Notes: a model not told the origin generated them from the letters alone. Positions 10,608-21,528 are shown, counted from the first letter of the stretch. The stretch: 64,000 bases of DNA from Porphyra umbilicalis (GCA_002049455.2 KV918885.1:124001-188000), one strand, 5' to 3'. Numbers and translations are program-made.

Positions 10608-11427
10608 GCGTCAGACCAGACGGATGTGGGTGGGGACGGTGGGACCCCGACAACGACCCAGCGACCCGACGCGCGGGAGCTCGGCGGCTTTGCAGCCCGG
10701 AAGTTATAGAAATTTGTACTTTAAGTCGTAATTTCTTGGTTTGCCGTACCACCCCGCCCCCACGTGCGCGCTCGATGCCCTCGCAGGACCACAGCCCATT
10801 CGGCGGAGATCGGGGCGACGCTCGCGCCCCTCGTGGCCCGCCCTCCCCCGCTACAGGCGCAGAGGGCGTCGCATCGCCGGGCGCCCCATTCCAGCACAGT
10901 GGGAGGCCGGGCGCGTCAATCATGATACGGGCACACCCCGTTTTGCCGCTCCGCTGTGCGCGCCCCCCCCCCGTGTCAATCGTGGGTGTTTGGACGCGCT
11001 CGCCCTCCTGCCCATTCCCCTCCCCCCGCCCCCCGCCGATCCCGCCCCGCGCGGCGTGCCGGCGAGCGCGGTGCGTGGCGACGGGCGCCGAACGTGCGGC
11101 GCGCGGTGCCGCTCCGTGCGTGGCGGCGTGGTGCTCCGCCGCCCTCCCGTCTGGCCTTGCTCCCCCCCCTCCCCTTGCCGTTCTGTTGCTCTTGTGTAGC
11201 GTCCCGACGCGCCGACGCTGCGGCCGACGCCGACGCCCGCCCGCGCCGTGACCAGTGCCGCTGCCGCCGCGGCTGGTGGTGGCGGTTCTCAATCCCCCCT
11301 CCACTTGCTCCCGTGCTCCGCCGCCCCCCTGTTCTCGCTCCCTACCCGGTTCATTCGAGTCCCTCTCCGCTTTACGCTTGGACCGGTCGCTGCCTCCTCC
11401 TCCCCCCCCCCCCCTCTGTGTGCCGCC
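10608..11427. other. intergenic, upstream of the photodecarboxylase gene
   Basis: Very C-rich after 10950. No recognisable gene; open frames here are composition effects. It likely holds the promoter and 5' leader of the next gene. Confidence 0.5.
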
Positions 11428-13494
11428 ATGGCGCCCCCAGGGGCCACCCGCCCCGCCGCGTTGCCCGCCTTTGCCCCTCCCCTCCACGTGCGCGTGGTCG
11501 GCGGCGCCCCCGCCGCGGCCGCCCCCGCCGCGGCCACCGCCTCGTCGTTTGCCCCCCTGTGGTCGGTGCGCGGCGGCCGATCGCCGCCCGCCCGCCGCGC
11601 CGCGGCGGCCGCGGCAGCCCCGGGGCGGGCGGCGGTGCGGATGGCCACGGCCGCCGCGTCGTCGCCGTCGGTGGCGGCGCGGTCCCCCCCCGCGTCATCC
11701 AAAACCTTTGACTATATCATTGTCGGCGGCGGCGCGGCGGGCTGCGTCCTCGCCGCCCGCCTGTCAGAGGACCCGACCAAGCGCGTCGTGTTGCTCGAGG
11801 CGGGCGGGCGGGACACCAAGCGGATGATCCACATCCCGCTGGGCTTCCCCTACCTCCTCGGCTCGGACGTGGACTGGGCGTACTCGACCGAGCCCGAGGC
11901 GGCGCTCGGCGGCCGCCGCCTGTACCTGCCGAGGGGAAAGGTCCTCGGCGGCTCCCACGCCATCAGCGTCATGCTGTACCAGCGGGGGGACACGGCGGAT
12001 TACGCGCGGTGGGACGCGGCGGCGGGGGGCAACGCCGGCTGGAGCGCCGACGACATGCTCCCCTACTTTAAGCGCTCCGAAGCCAACACCCGCGCGACGG
12101 CCGGCGACAGCGGCGTGGACGCGGCGGCGGCGAGCGGCATGTCGGCCGCCGACGCGGCTCGGGTGCACGGCGCCGACGGGCCGCTGGCCGTATCGGACCT
12201 GCGGTGCGTCAATGAAATGTCGACGGCGTTTTTGGCGGCCGCGCAGGAAGCCGGCCTCGACCGCAACCCCGACTTTAACGACTGGGAGAGGTCCCAGGAG
12301 GGCGTCGGCTTTTTCCAAGTGACGCAGCGCAACGGCTCGCGGGCATCCCCCGCGACGACCTACCTCGCCGCCGCGCGCGGCCGCAAAAACTTGACCGTCC
12401 TCACGGGCGTCACCGTCGAGCGGGTGACCATGGCGGGCACGACGGGCGGGGCAGGGGCGGGGTCCCCACCGCGCGCGACGGGCGTCGAGTACATTGACGC
12501 GGCGGGGCAGCGGCACGCCGTCACGGCCGCCGTCGAGACCTTACTCGCGGGGGGGGTGTTTGCGAGCCCCCAACTGCTGATGCTGTCGGGCGTCGGCCCC
12601 GCCGCGCACCTGCGCGCGCACGGTATCCCGGTGGTGGCCGACGTGCCCGGCGTTGGGGCCAACCTCCAAGACCACCCCGCGACCATGGTGTCGTACGTGT
12701 CCAAGGAGCCCCAAGCCGACAAGCGCAACTCGTCGGTCTTTTACACGGAAAAGACGGGCAAGTCGCTGGCGACGCTGCTCAAGTATGCGTTTGGCGGCAA
12801 GGGGCCCCTAACGACGCCCATGTGCGAGGCGGGCGGCTTCGTGACGACGCCGTCGGCGGCCGCCGACGGGCGGACGTCGGCCGACTTGCAGCTTCGCTTC
12901 ATCCCCTTTGCGTCCGAGCCCGACCCGTACGCGTCGCTCGGGGAGTTTGCCGCCGGCGGCTCCTACTTGACCAACTCCTCCTCCCGGCCGGCGGGCTTTA
13001 CCCTCCAGTCGGTGCTCGCGCGGCCCGTGTCGCGCGGGAGCGTCGCCCTCAAAACCGCCTCGGCCTTTGACCGCCCCTCCATTGAGGCGGGGTGGATGAA
13101 GGCAGAGGAGGACGTGGCGACGCTCGTCGACGGCATGAAGCTGTGCCGCAAGATTGGCGCGCAGGCGCCGTTTGCCGCCTACCGGGGGGCGGAGCGCTTC
13201 CCGGGCGGCGACGTGGTGTCGGACGCGGACCTGGCCGCCTATGTGCGGTCGACGTGCCACACGGCTAACGCGCTCGTCGGCACGTGCGCGCTGGGGGATG
13301 TGGTCGACGCGCAGCTGCGCGTCAAGGGCGTGGCGGGCCTGCGCGTCGTCGACTCGTCGGTCATGCCGACGATTGTGGGGGGGCAGACGGGCGCGGCGAC
13401 GATGGCGCTCGCGGAAAAGGGGGCGGACATGATCCGTGGCGACGCGGCGGCCGAGGCGGCGGCCGCCGCCGCTGCGGCGTCGGCGACGCTGTAG
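11428..13494 (+). CDS. FAP: fatty acid photodecarboxylase (GMC oxidoreductase family), plastid-targeted
   Basis: 688 residues, one uninterrupted frame from GCCGCCATGG at 11428. The first ~92 residues are Ala/Arg/Ser-rich (transit peptide). The FAD-binding GMC core starts at DYIIVGGGAAGCVLAARL (~residue 96), followed by LEAGG, RGKVLGGSHAISVMLYQRG, DFNDW, FASPQLLMLSGVGP and the C-terminal VDSSVMPTIVGGQTGA. Photodecarboxylases differ from other GMC enzymes by a Cys and an Arg equivalent to Cys432 and Arg451 of the Chlorella enzyme. Both are present here, Cys466 in TTPMCEAGGF and Arg490 in DLQLRF. Block-by-block resemblance to the Chlorella enzyme is high along the whole domain. The known reaction is blue-light decarboxylation of free fatty acids to alkanes or alkenes at plastid membranes. 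A plain choline- or glucose-dehydrogenase role is less likely. Confidence 0.88.
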   Translation: MAPPGATRPAALPAFAPPLHVRVVGGAPAAAAPAAATASSFAPLWSVRGGRSPPARRAAAAAAAPGRAAVRMATAAASSPSVAARSPPASSKTFDYIIVGGGAAGCVLAARLSEDPTKRVVLLEAGGRDTKRMIHIPLGFPYLLGSDVDWAYSTEPEAALGGRRLYLPRGKVLGGSHAISVMLYQRGDTADYARWDAAAGGNAGWSADDMLPYFKRSEANTRATAGDSGVDAAAASGMSAADAARVHGADGPLAVSDLRCVNEMSTAFLAAAQEAGLDRNPDFNDWERSQEGVGFFQVTQRNGSRASPATTYLAAARGRKNLTVLTGVTVERVTMAGTTGGAGAGSPPRATGVEYIDAAGQRHAVTAAVETLLAGGVFASPQLLMLSGVGPAAHLRAHGIPVVADVPGVGANLQDHPATMVSYVSKEPQADKRNSSVFYTEKTGKSLATLLKYAFGGKGPLTTPMCEAGGFVTTPSAAADGRTSADLQLRFIPFASEPDPYASLGEFAAGGSYLTNSSSRPAGFTLQSVLARPVSRGSVALKTASAFDRPSIEAGWMKAEEDVATLVDGMKLCRKIGAQAPFAAYRGAERFPGGDVVSDADLAAYVRSTCHTANALVGTCALGDVVDAQLRVKGVAGLRVVDSSVMPTIVGGQTGAATMALAEKGADMIRGDAAAEAAAAAAAASATL

Positions 13495-14152
13495 AGACAA
13501 TGGTTGGTGGGGGGGGGGGGGGGGGAGCATGTCGGGTGTTTGAGAGGGGCGGGGGCTTAGAGGATGCCCTCGGTCCTGCACACGGGCCGCCGGACGGCTC
13601 GGAGCAGAGCTCGCTGTATGGGGTTGGCCTCACTGATTGAGTGTCGCTTGGTGTGCTCTGCGTTCTTCCCTCCCCTTGTATGTGGGATGGCGCCGTACAG
13701 CGTGGGGGTCGACGCGGTCGGTGCCTTTTGTTTTTGCAGTTTTTTTACCTTGTTGCCGTGCGTGGGCCTCGTCTGCGCTGGTGCGTTTGTCTTTTCCGGT
13801 TTGTTCCACGCGTACGTAACGTCACATTGTTGATTTCCTTGTTTGCGCGCTGCGCTGCGCCTGCCCCTTTTCCTGCCGTCGGCCGACGCGCTCGGGGCTC
13901 CGCCGCGCGCCGGCAACATCCCTTGCCCCGACACGGTCCCGCGCCACCGCTCGCGCGTGTGGGCGGCGGCGGGGTCCGCGTCGGCGCCGCGCCGACGCCA
14001 CGGCCGCGCCCGACCCGCCGCGGCCGCCCGCCGGCGCCGCCCCCCCCCGTCGCTCGCACCCTGCCGCTCACCCCGCCGCCGACGCACCGCCCGTCTGGCC
14101 ACCACTCGCCCACCGCTCACCCTCCCTCCCGCCGCCCTCCCTCCCGCCGCCC
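13495..14152. other. intergenic between convergent genes
   Basis: Lies between the photodecarboxylase stop and the end of the minus-strand membrane protein. It begins with a G run at 13510-13526, then T-rich DNA (13730-13850), then GC-rich DNA without a recognisable ORF. Confidence 0.5.
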
Positions 14153-14849
14153 TCACGGCGGGTCCCCCCCCCCTCCTCCCCCCCCCCCCCCCCCCCCCCC
14201 CCTCTGCCAGCAGCCGCTTCAACGCCGCCACCCGCCGCTCCTCCTCCGCCACCGCCGCGCGGAGGTGCGCGACGCGCCGCCGCGCGGCCACATAGTCCGC
14301 GTCGACCCCCCCCCACCCCCACTCGCGCCACCCCCCCGCCCCCACGGCCGTCACCGCCCACCCCCCCCCCGCCCCCACCGACCGCACGGCCCCGTGGGCG
14401 GCGGCCGCCAACGCGGCGCCGCCCACCGCAGACGCGACAATGACCCCCCCCCGCGACGCGCCCGCGGCGAGCGCCCCAAACCACCCAACCCCAAACCCCG
14501 CCCCCGCCGACGCGCGCGCGTCGGGCGCCGGCGCGGCGGGCGTCAGCGCCGCGCCGACCGCCTCGCGGGTGGCGGAGAAGGGGAGGGTGACCGCCATGGC
14601 GGTGAGGGGGTGGCCGAGCGTGCCTGGGGGGGGGGGGGGGGGTGCCGCCGCAACCGGAGGAGGGTGGTGGCGGCGGCGGCGGCGGCGGCGAGCGCCGCTG
14701 TGCGGCCGGCCGCGCCGGGGAGGGGGGCGGGGAAGAGGGTAATGGTGTCGCTGGCGGGGGGGGGGGGGGGGCGGGGGGGGGGGGGCGGTAGGGGGTGGTG
14801 GTGGAGAAGGTGAGGTGGGGGGGGGGGGGGGGGGGGGGGTGGATGCCAT
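14153..14849 (-). CDS. putative small membrane protein with C-terminal coiled coil, family unknown
   Basis: ATG at 14849 in a strong context (TGCCACCATGG). After a polyproline head the protein reads SDTITLFPAPLPGAAGRTAA and an Ala-rich hydrophobic segment. Then come PLTAMAVTLPFSATREAVGA, a second hydrophobic segment GGVIVASAVGGAALAAAA, and a charged heptad-like helix VAHLRAAVAEEERRVAALKR before a Gly-rich end and stop. About 230 residues, with two possible membrane helices and one coiled coil. I do not recognise the family. The frame changes at C/G runs (14756-14839, G17 at 14626-14642, C10 and C25 at 14164-14202). All changes fit one missing base per long run, though for two of them two runs must each be short by one. 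Confidence 0.5.
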
Positions 14850-15578
14850 GGTGGCACAACTGCGGGCGGCAGCGTGGGTGGCAGCGGGGCACGCCCGGCG
14901 CGGCGGTCGACGAGGCGAGCGAGACTCTGACCGTGGCGGTGGGGCCGTGCGCGTCGGATCAAGGGGCAGGCCCGCCACGTGTTGCGAGCGCCCCAAGTCG
15001 TCTGCTGATACCCTACTTGACGGCGACGCATGGATAATTCTTCCACTTGCTCGAGCAAGTGAGCGCTCACGCACCGCTGCGTCCCTGTTGGCGCGCTCCT
15101 CGGCGCGCGCGTGAAGCGCAACCAGGCGTGGCTGGTCACGCGTCCATGACAGGCGACGAGGAACGCGTGTCGGGGGGGTGACCCGTCATGCGGGCATGTG
15201 GGCAGACACTTGACAGGCGCGCGTGCCTGGTCGTGCACGACGCGCCTTTTCGCCGACAAAGTCGCTGCGTCAACGCGGCCATGCACACCCCCCGCCGCGA
15301 CGGCCGCGGTCACGGCCGCTGGCTGCTCTCCGACGCCCTTTGACCTTTTCCCTTGCATTCCCCCTCAACCCCGTTGTGCCCGGCTCCCCTTTACGTTCCC
15401 CGCCTCGCACACTCGAGGCCGCCCCCCGCTCCGCCCGTCCCCCGCCCGCGTCTGCCCCCGATTCGTCTGCGGGGCGCGGGCGCGCCCACCTCGTTGCTTC
15501 CCCTCTCCCGCCATCTGCCCACCGCCCCCACCGTCCCCCCCCCCCGCGCACCGTCGGCCGAGGACACCTCACAAGGCG
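14850..15578. other. intergenic, no gene seen
   Basis: GC-rich, with C-rich stretches near 15370-15550 just before the ankyrin relic. No recognisable domain in any frame. Confidence 0.5.
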
Positions 15579-16612
15579 ATGGAGGGCGGCGCTGCGGACG
15601 CGTCTCGCCAGTGTCGGTTGGCGATCTGGGCCGACGACGCGGCTGCCGTGGCGGCGGCGGCGGCGGCCGGGACGGCCTTGGATGTGGAGAAGGCCTGGAG
15701 AGGAGCGTCTTTCTTGTTTTGGCAGAGAGAAAAGGGTGCGCCGGTGCGGTGCCGTTGGGGGCGCTCATAGCCGCCGCGGCGGCGGTGCTTGTATCAGCGT
15801 GGAGCGCGCCGCGATGGGAGTGTATAGATGCTGCGCGGGAGGGCCACGGCGGGAACGCAGCAGAGCTGGTGATGGCCGGTGTGGCTGTAGACGTGGCTGA
15901 CATGCATGGTGCGGCTGGTGGATGGGCGCCGCGTGCTCGCGCGTGGGGGTCCCGTGCGGAAGCCACGGTGTCGCCGTGGCGGTGCTGCTGGCTGCCATAT
16001 CAACCGTACAACCGGTCGACGCGGGCTCCGACGGTGTGACGGACATGGCGGCGCCGGTGCCGGCCACGACTGTGGGGCAGAGGGCGGCTGAAAAGGGTGC
16101 GAAGCGGTTGACTGCGGTTAATTTCGACGGCGCGGCGCGTGCCCCACGAGCGGGTGCCGCTGCTGCTGTCGGCCCGGGTGGCGGCGGCCCCTACGGCGAT
16201 GGAGGGGGGCGCGCCACTGTTGGAATGGGCCGCCCCTCCCCGCCCCGGCGAGTTGATTCTGCTGCCGGTGGCAACCGGCGCGCTCGTGGACGCGCACGAT
16301 GCGTTTTGGACAGACGGCATGGTTGCACGCCGCCCGACACGGCCACCGCCCTGCGGTGGGGGCGCTGCGCGTGGCCGGCGCGGCGGTCACCGGGGCGGTC
16401 GGCAAGCGCGGCAATGGCGTGGATGCACGCGGCACCCATTCGCAATGCCGGACTGCTCGCCCCGCTCGTCGCGGCCACCGCGGCGGTCGACGCCGCCGAC
16501 GCGTGCGGCGAGACGCCACGGGCGACGGTGGGTGCGGGCCCTGCGCTGGACGCGACGGGCGTCTGCGCGCGAGCGGCGCGGCAGGCGCGCGGCGGCCGCC
16601 ACCCCACACCCC
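15579..16612 (+). pseudogene. decayed ankyrin-repeat gene
   Basis: Reading from ATG 15579 (MEGGAADASRQCRLAIWADD), pieces of ankyrin repeats appear in changing frames. They are AAREGHGGNAAELVMAGVAVDVADMHG-like (about 15832), VPLLLSARVAAAPTAMEGGA with PLLEWAA and LILLPVATGALVDAHDAF (about 16150-16305), TAWLHAARHGHRPAVGALRV (about 16305), and AWMHAAPIRNAGLLAPLVAA with VDAADACGETP (about 16419). The spacing of 30-35 residues and the endings (VDVADMHG, VDAHDAF, VDAADACGETP) are typical of the repeat. At least four frame changes and several lost consensus positions are seen, and they do not sit at long homopolymers, so this is real decay. The original was probably a many-repeat protein of unknown partner. 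Confidence 0.5.
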
Positions 16613-18292
16613 CCTTTTTTTCCAAAAAAAGAACCAAACGGCCTGCATTCAGCCACACCCGCCCAAACACATTGCCCGATTGCACAGCCGACACGTCACG
16701 CGTGCGCCCGCCCCCGACGGCCGCCGGCGCTGCGGCCACGGGCGGGCGCCCCCGCCCCCCGCCCCGACGCGCCCCGCGCGCGCGCGGCAGCGCCGCGCCG
16801 GGCGCCCGGCGCGTCGGCGCCGACGCGCGTCGGGGCGCCCGCCGCTGCTCATGAATTGACGGCGGGCGCCGACGTGGCCGCCCCCCCCCCCCCACCCATG
16901 ACGTGCACCGCCGGCGGCACGCCCCGTGGCAGCCGCGGCGGGGGCGGGGGGACGGGCCCACACGCCTGCCACCCCCCCCACCCCCGCCGCTCCCTCCTCC
17001 TCCCCCTGCCCCGCCGTCGACGTCCGCCGGCGCGCTCCCCCACCCCACTCCCCGCCGCGACGGCGCGGCGGCGCTGCCCGACGGGCGTTCCGCGTGGCGG
17101 CGACCCCCCCCCCCCCCGGCCGACGCGCCGCCCGCGACTCGCCGCCGCGCGTGCCACGCCCGTCCCGGCGTGGGAGGCGGCGGGAGCCGCGGCGGGCGGG
17201 GTGCTCCTCCCCCCGCCCCCTCCCTGGTCCTCCCACACACCCCCCCCCCCCCCCCCGCCAGTCCCTGACCGCCCCCAGTCCGCCCACCGCCGTCGCCGCC
17301 CCCCTCCCCGCCCGTGTCGTGGGCGGTGGTCACTGGCGGCGGGCGCAGGGCCGAGGCGCCGGGGGCCTCGGCGGGCGGCGTTGCCACGCGCGTCTGGGGG
17401 GGGAGGGGGGTGTCTTCTGGGGGGGGGAGGGGGGTGTCCTCTGGGGGAGGGGGGGGGTGGGGGGAGGTCCCCCGCGCCCGCCGGCGGTGGCGTGGCGCCA
17501 CCAAGAGGTGGGGAGCGGGGGGTCCCCGCCCGCCGGCGCGGCGGGTCCGCCGCCGCCCCCTGGTTCCGCACCCCTGCCGACGGGGTGGGGGAGGGGGCGG
17601 GGGGGGGGCGGGGGGCCCCAAAGCGGCGCCGCCGCCGCGGCGCGCCGCCAGCGGTGCATGGGGTGCGGCTCGTAGGGGGCGGCTGCGCCCGCCGCCACCC
17701 CGTCGCCCCGTTCCTCTGCCGCCCGCGGCGGCGGCGGGGCGGCCGTGACGTCGGGCCCGTGGGCGGGGCGGGGGAGCCGTGGCGCCGCCGGCGCGGCCGG
17801 TGCGCCAGCGGCCGCGGGGGCCGCCGGGGGGGGCGGCGGCCGCGTAGGCGCGCGGGCGCGTGCGGGCGGCGCCGCCCCGACCGCCGCCGCGCACCGCACC
17901 GCACGCGCGGGGCGGGGTGGCTACTTGCACGCGCACGCCGGCGGGGGGCGTGGCCGGCGGGGGCGTCTGCCGCCGTTGTGGTGCGCCGGCCGGCCCGCCC
18001 GCTCCGCATCGCACCGCCGGGGGTGCGAGCGCCCTCGGACGCGGGCGGCCTTGTGCGGCCGCCGCGCGGCCGCCACGCGCCCGCCGCGCGCGTCGGCGCG
18101 CCCCGTGCGTCGACCGCAGGGTGGCGACCACCACCACCGACGGGGGCGGACCGTGCGCACCCGACCCGCCCGACGTCCCCCCCACCTGGGTGCGCGCCGC
18201 GGGGCGCACCCCCCCCCCCCTTTCGCCACTCCCCCCCCTCCTTTTTGCCACCCCCCCCCCCCCCCTACCTCGCCGCCGACGACGGCGGCACG
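16613..18292. other. extremely GC-rich stretch without a recognisable gene
   Basis: Long open frames on both strands are Arg/Pro/Gly/Ala strings caused by composition. A minus-strand reading (about 17330-17899) has slightly more natural text (DVTAAPPPPRAAEERGDGVA) but no domain. C runs near 17107, 17240 and 18250 make all frames unreliable. The last part must carry the kinase promoter. Confidence 0.35.
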
Positions 18293-20032
18293 ATGGGGGA
18301 CCCCCTCCCCCCCCCCCCCCCCCCCGCACGACCGTCAAGGTCGGGTCGTACATCCTCGGCAAATCCCTCGGCGCCGGCGCCTTTGCCGAAGTGCGCCGCG
18401 CGGTGCACGACGGCACGGGCGAGGCGGTCGCCGTCAAGATGATTGACAAGGCGCGGCTGCCGCCGCGGACGCTCGAAAAGCAGGTGCGGCGGGAGGTGCG
18501 CGCGCTGCGTGCCGTCACCCACCCGGGCGTCGTGGGCGTGCGGCAGGTGCTCCTGTCGGCAACAACCGTGTATTTGGTCATGGAGCTGGTGGGGGGGGGG
18601 AGCTCTACGATGAGATTGTGCGGCGGGGGCGGTTGGACGAGGCCGCCGCGCGCGCCTACTTTCAACAGCTGCTCGACGCGGTCGTCTACTGCCACGAGCG
18701 CAACATTTACCACCGGTGCGTTTGGGGGGGACGAGGGGGGGGGGCGGGAGGCGGCAACCGCGAGCGCGTGCGCGCGTCGGGCCGACGGGCTGGGGGGGGG
18801 GCGCGCGAGACGGGACGCCGCAGGCGCGCACGTGGCGGGCGCGGTGGGTCGACGTGCGCGTGGGCGGGGGTGGGTGTAGCGCTGCACGCTCTGAGCCTGA
18901 GTGGGTGCGCAGACGCCGGTCGGCCGCACCGTCGGTATGGTGGCGCTGCCTCGCGGCCGCTGGCCGACCGCTTGCTGCTGCCGCTGTCCCCGGCCTTGGG
19001 CTCGTGGACTGACTTGTGTGCGTGTGCATCTGTCCCACGTCCCTTTGCTCGTCACCCGGTGCCCCACTTGCTGTCCTTGGTGGTCGCCCGTGCGCCCGCA
19101 GGGACATCAAGCCCGAAAACCTGCTCCTGGACGGCCGCGGGAACCTCAAAATCGTCGACTGGGGCATGTCGTGGATGGACGACTCGCTGCCGCCCCTTGC
19201 GGCGGGCCGCTCTGAGGACACCACGTCCGACTCGGATGCGGGCACCTCGTCAGCGTCCCTCGTTTCCACCCCGTCCGTGTCGCACGTGGCCACCCCGAGC
19301 AACAGCGCCGCGGCGGCGGCGGGCGACGCCCCCGCCGCCACGCAACCTACCCCCGCCGCCACGCAACCTACCCCCGCCGACGACAAACCCGCGTCGACCT
19401 TTGCGCCGTGGCCCCGCTTCCGCCGCCCGACCCGCCGGTCCGGCGGGGTCCCCGCCCTGGAGCTCCCCGCCTCCCCGCCATCGTCTGCGTCGCCGCCCCT
19501 CTCCCCCGCGTCGGCCGCCGCGGCGACCGCCGCGGCCAACCGCCTCATGTACACGCACTGCGGGACGCCGCGCTACACCGCCCCCGAGTGCCTCCTCTCC
19601 ACCCGCGACGGCTACGACGCCGCCGCCGTCGACGCGTACGCGTGCGGGATGGTGTTGTGGGCGATGCTCGCGGGCGCCCTCCCGTTTGCCGCCGAAGCGC
19701 CGCGCGACATCTACGCGCAGATTATGGGGCGCGTGCGGTGGGCCTTCCCCGCGTGCTTCTCCGAGCCCGTGCGGGAGCTGCTGCGGGGGCTGCTTGCCAC
19801 CGACCCGGCGGCGCGCCTAACGCTGCCGCAGGTGATGGCGTCCGAGTGGTTCCGCGTCAACTATACGCCGGTGGTCGTGCCACCGGCGAGAGTGCCGGCG
19901 GGCGCGGCGGGCACGGCGGGCGTGCCGCCGCGCCCACCCGCGCGCGGCGGCGGTCAGCCGCCGGCGCCCACGGCCGCCGGTGGCGACACGGCGGGCTGGC
20001 GGGGCGGGCGCCCCCGCTTTGGCGGCGGCGGC

Positions 20033-20064
<32 letters not shown>

Positions 20065-20272
20065 CGTCGGCGGCGGACCCCGCCGCTCCTCCCAGCTACG
20101 CCCCCCGGGGCGCGCGTCGAGCCGCCCCCGCCGCCGCTCCACGTCGGCGTCTGTTGGCGGGCCCGGCGGCCCCGCCGCCGGCGGCCGCAAACGCGCGTCC
20201 GCCGCGGGCGCCGACGCGGGCGTCGGCAGCGGCTGGTGCGGCGGCGGGTGCGGCGGTGGTGGTGGCGGGGGA

Positions 20273-20313
<41 letters not shown>

Positions 20314-20619
20314 ACCGCGTCCGCGGTCGCGCCCCCGCGGCGCGGCGGGGAGTGGCGGGGGGGGCGGCGGCGGCGGCGGCGGCGGCGGCGGGTGCGGCGG
20401 CGGGTGTGGCGGCGGCGGCGGGGGCGGCGGCGGCCCGCCCGCGGGCCGCCGTGGGGGCTCCCCAAGCGTGGGGATGCGCGCGCGGCCGCCCGCCCGCCGG
20501 CGCTCCGCGTCGGCGGCGCGGGGGGGGGGCGCGGCGGCCGCTCGGGCAGCCGGGGGGGGGATGACCCCCGCCGGCGGGGGGCGGGGGGGGGGGGGGGGGG
20601 GGGGCGGCCCCCCGCCTAG
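18293..20619 (+). CDS. CAMK/SnRK-like Ser/Thr protein kinase with DWG motif, long activation-loop insert and Gly-rich tail
   Basis: Start ATG 18293, followed by a proline run. Kinase landmarks: glycine loop [21 protein letters not shown] with the ATP Lys, [14 protein letters not shown] hinge, [11 protein letters not shown] split by an intron (18716-19101), LKIVDWGMS with Trp in place of the Phe of [31 protein letters not shown] and a final FRVNY after the C-lobe. This lobe text is closest to SnRK3/CIPK kinases, but I see no NAF domain. DWG to APE spans 141 residues, some 110 more than usual, filled with Ser/Thr/Pro and a duplicated 7-residue unit. The C-terminus is Gly/Arg-rich. The frame needs one extra base at C19 (18307-18325) and at G10 (18591-18600). 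One more G in the run near 20583-20604 would give the stop at 20619, so the 3' end is approximate. Confidence 0.75.
18716..19101 (+). other. kinase intron
   Basis: Donor CACCG|GTGCGT and acceptor GCCCGCAG|GGACATC rejoin His-Arg-Asp of the catalytic loop in frame. 386 bp, GT-AG. The best supported intron of the window. Confidence 0.85.
19334..19375 (+). repeat. 21-bp tandem duplication inside the kinase activation loop
   Basis: Two exact copies of a 21-base unit starting GCCGCCACGCAACCTACCCC, encoding AATQPTP twice. A recent in-frame expansion. Confidence 0.85.
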
Positions 20620-21528
20620 GCGTTGCGGGGGGGGGGGGGGGGGGACGTGGCCGGCGCACGGGGGGGCGCGTCGGCGGCGGTGGGGGGGGGGGGGGGGGGG
20701 AGGCGGTAGTCGGTGGCGTCGGTGGGGGGGTATGTCGGGGGGGTGGGACGGCCCCGTGTTTTTCTTGGGATTGTGGACGCGCGCCCCTGGGGCCGACCGA
20801 GTCGGTGGCCCGCGGCGGGCGGTGGCGCCCCCCGCGGGGGCGCCGCGGCCGCACACGGTAAGCGGGCGCGGGCGCAGCGGCGGGCTCGGAGCGGCCGCCG
20901 CGCGCGCCCGCTGGCCCGGGGCACGGTGCCCGCCGCCACGCCGGCCGGCGCCGCCAGGCCACGGGTCACGCGGCGGTCCGCGTCGGCCAGGGCGGCGCGC
21001 AGCCGACGCGCGGGGGCCAGCGCGCCGCGTAGCCCCGCGTCTGCGGGCGTCGTCAGCCGTGTCTGCACGTCCCCCGCCGCCGGCGCGGGCACCGCCACGG
21101 CCACCGGGTCGTCCGTCCGCACCCGCCCGGCCGCTACGTGGCGCCACCGGCGTCCCACCCACCAGACGGTCGAGTGGTACCGGCCGGCGCAGTGCCCCAC
21201 CAGTCTGGCGACGAAACCTTGAACAGCAGCCCCAGAGGCTGCCAGTTGCACGCGCGTGGCGCTCGCCCATGGCAATGGGCGCACGACCGTGGGCGGGGAG
21301 AGCGCAAGGAGGTGGGCGGGGGGTGGCACGGGGACCATCGGGCCGTCGGGCGGGCGGCGGCAGCGCCCACCCCACGCGGCGGTCGAGCGCCAAAGAGGGG
21401 CAAGCGCGGGTGCCAGCAGCGACGGCACACCCGCACCCACCACAAGAGCGCACTCTACACAAAGGACAGACATGTGCACACCGAGCCGCACTCCCCGCCG
21501 TGCGCCCAACCCCCCCCCCACCACCGCC
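20620..21528. other. GC-rich stretch between kinase and TBCB, coding status unclear
   Basis: G runs at 20626-20643 and 20685-20701 disrupt all frames. Downstream, a minus-strand reading (about 20616-21260) contains protein-like text such as AGRYHSTVWWVGRRWRHVAA and LRAALADADRRVTRGLAAP. This could be a small unrecognised gene on the minus strand or the shadow of the kinase tail. No family recognised. Confidence 0.3.

Noticed and set aside
11428-13494. Choline dehydrogenase or glucose oxidase annotation for the GMC gene
   Set aside because: Cys466 and Arg490 and the surrounding blocks fit photodecarboxylases better than these relatives.
13557-15074. 505-codon minus frame taken as one protein
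   Set aside because: Only the part from the ATG at 14849 to about 14153 has protein-like text, and it changes frame at runs; the ends are composition artefacts.
16191-19067. 958-codon open frame on the minus strand across the kinase and ankyrin region
   Set aside because: It is an Arg/Pro/Gly string opposite recognisable plus-strand genes; in very GC-rich DNA, stop codons are rare in every frame.
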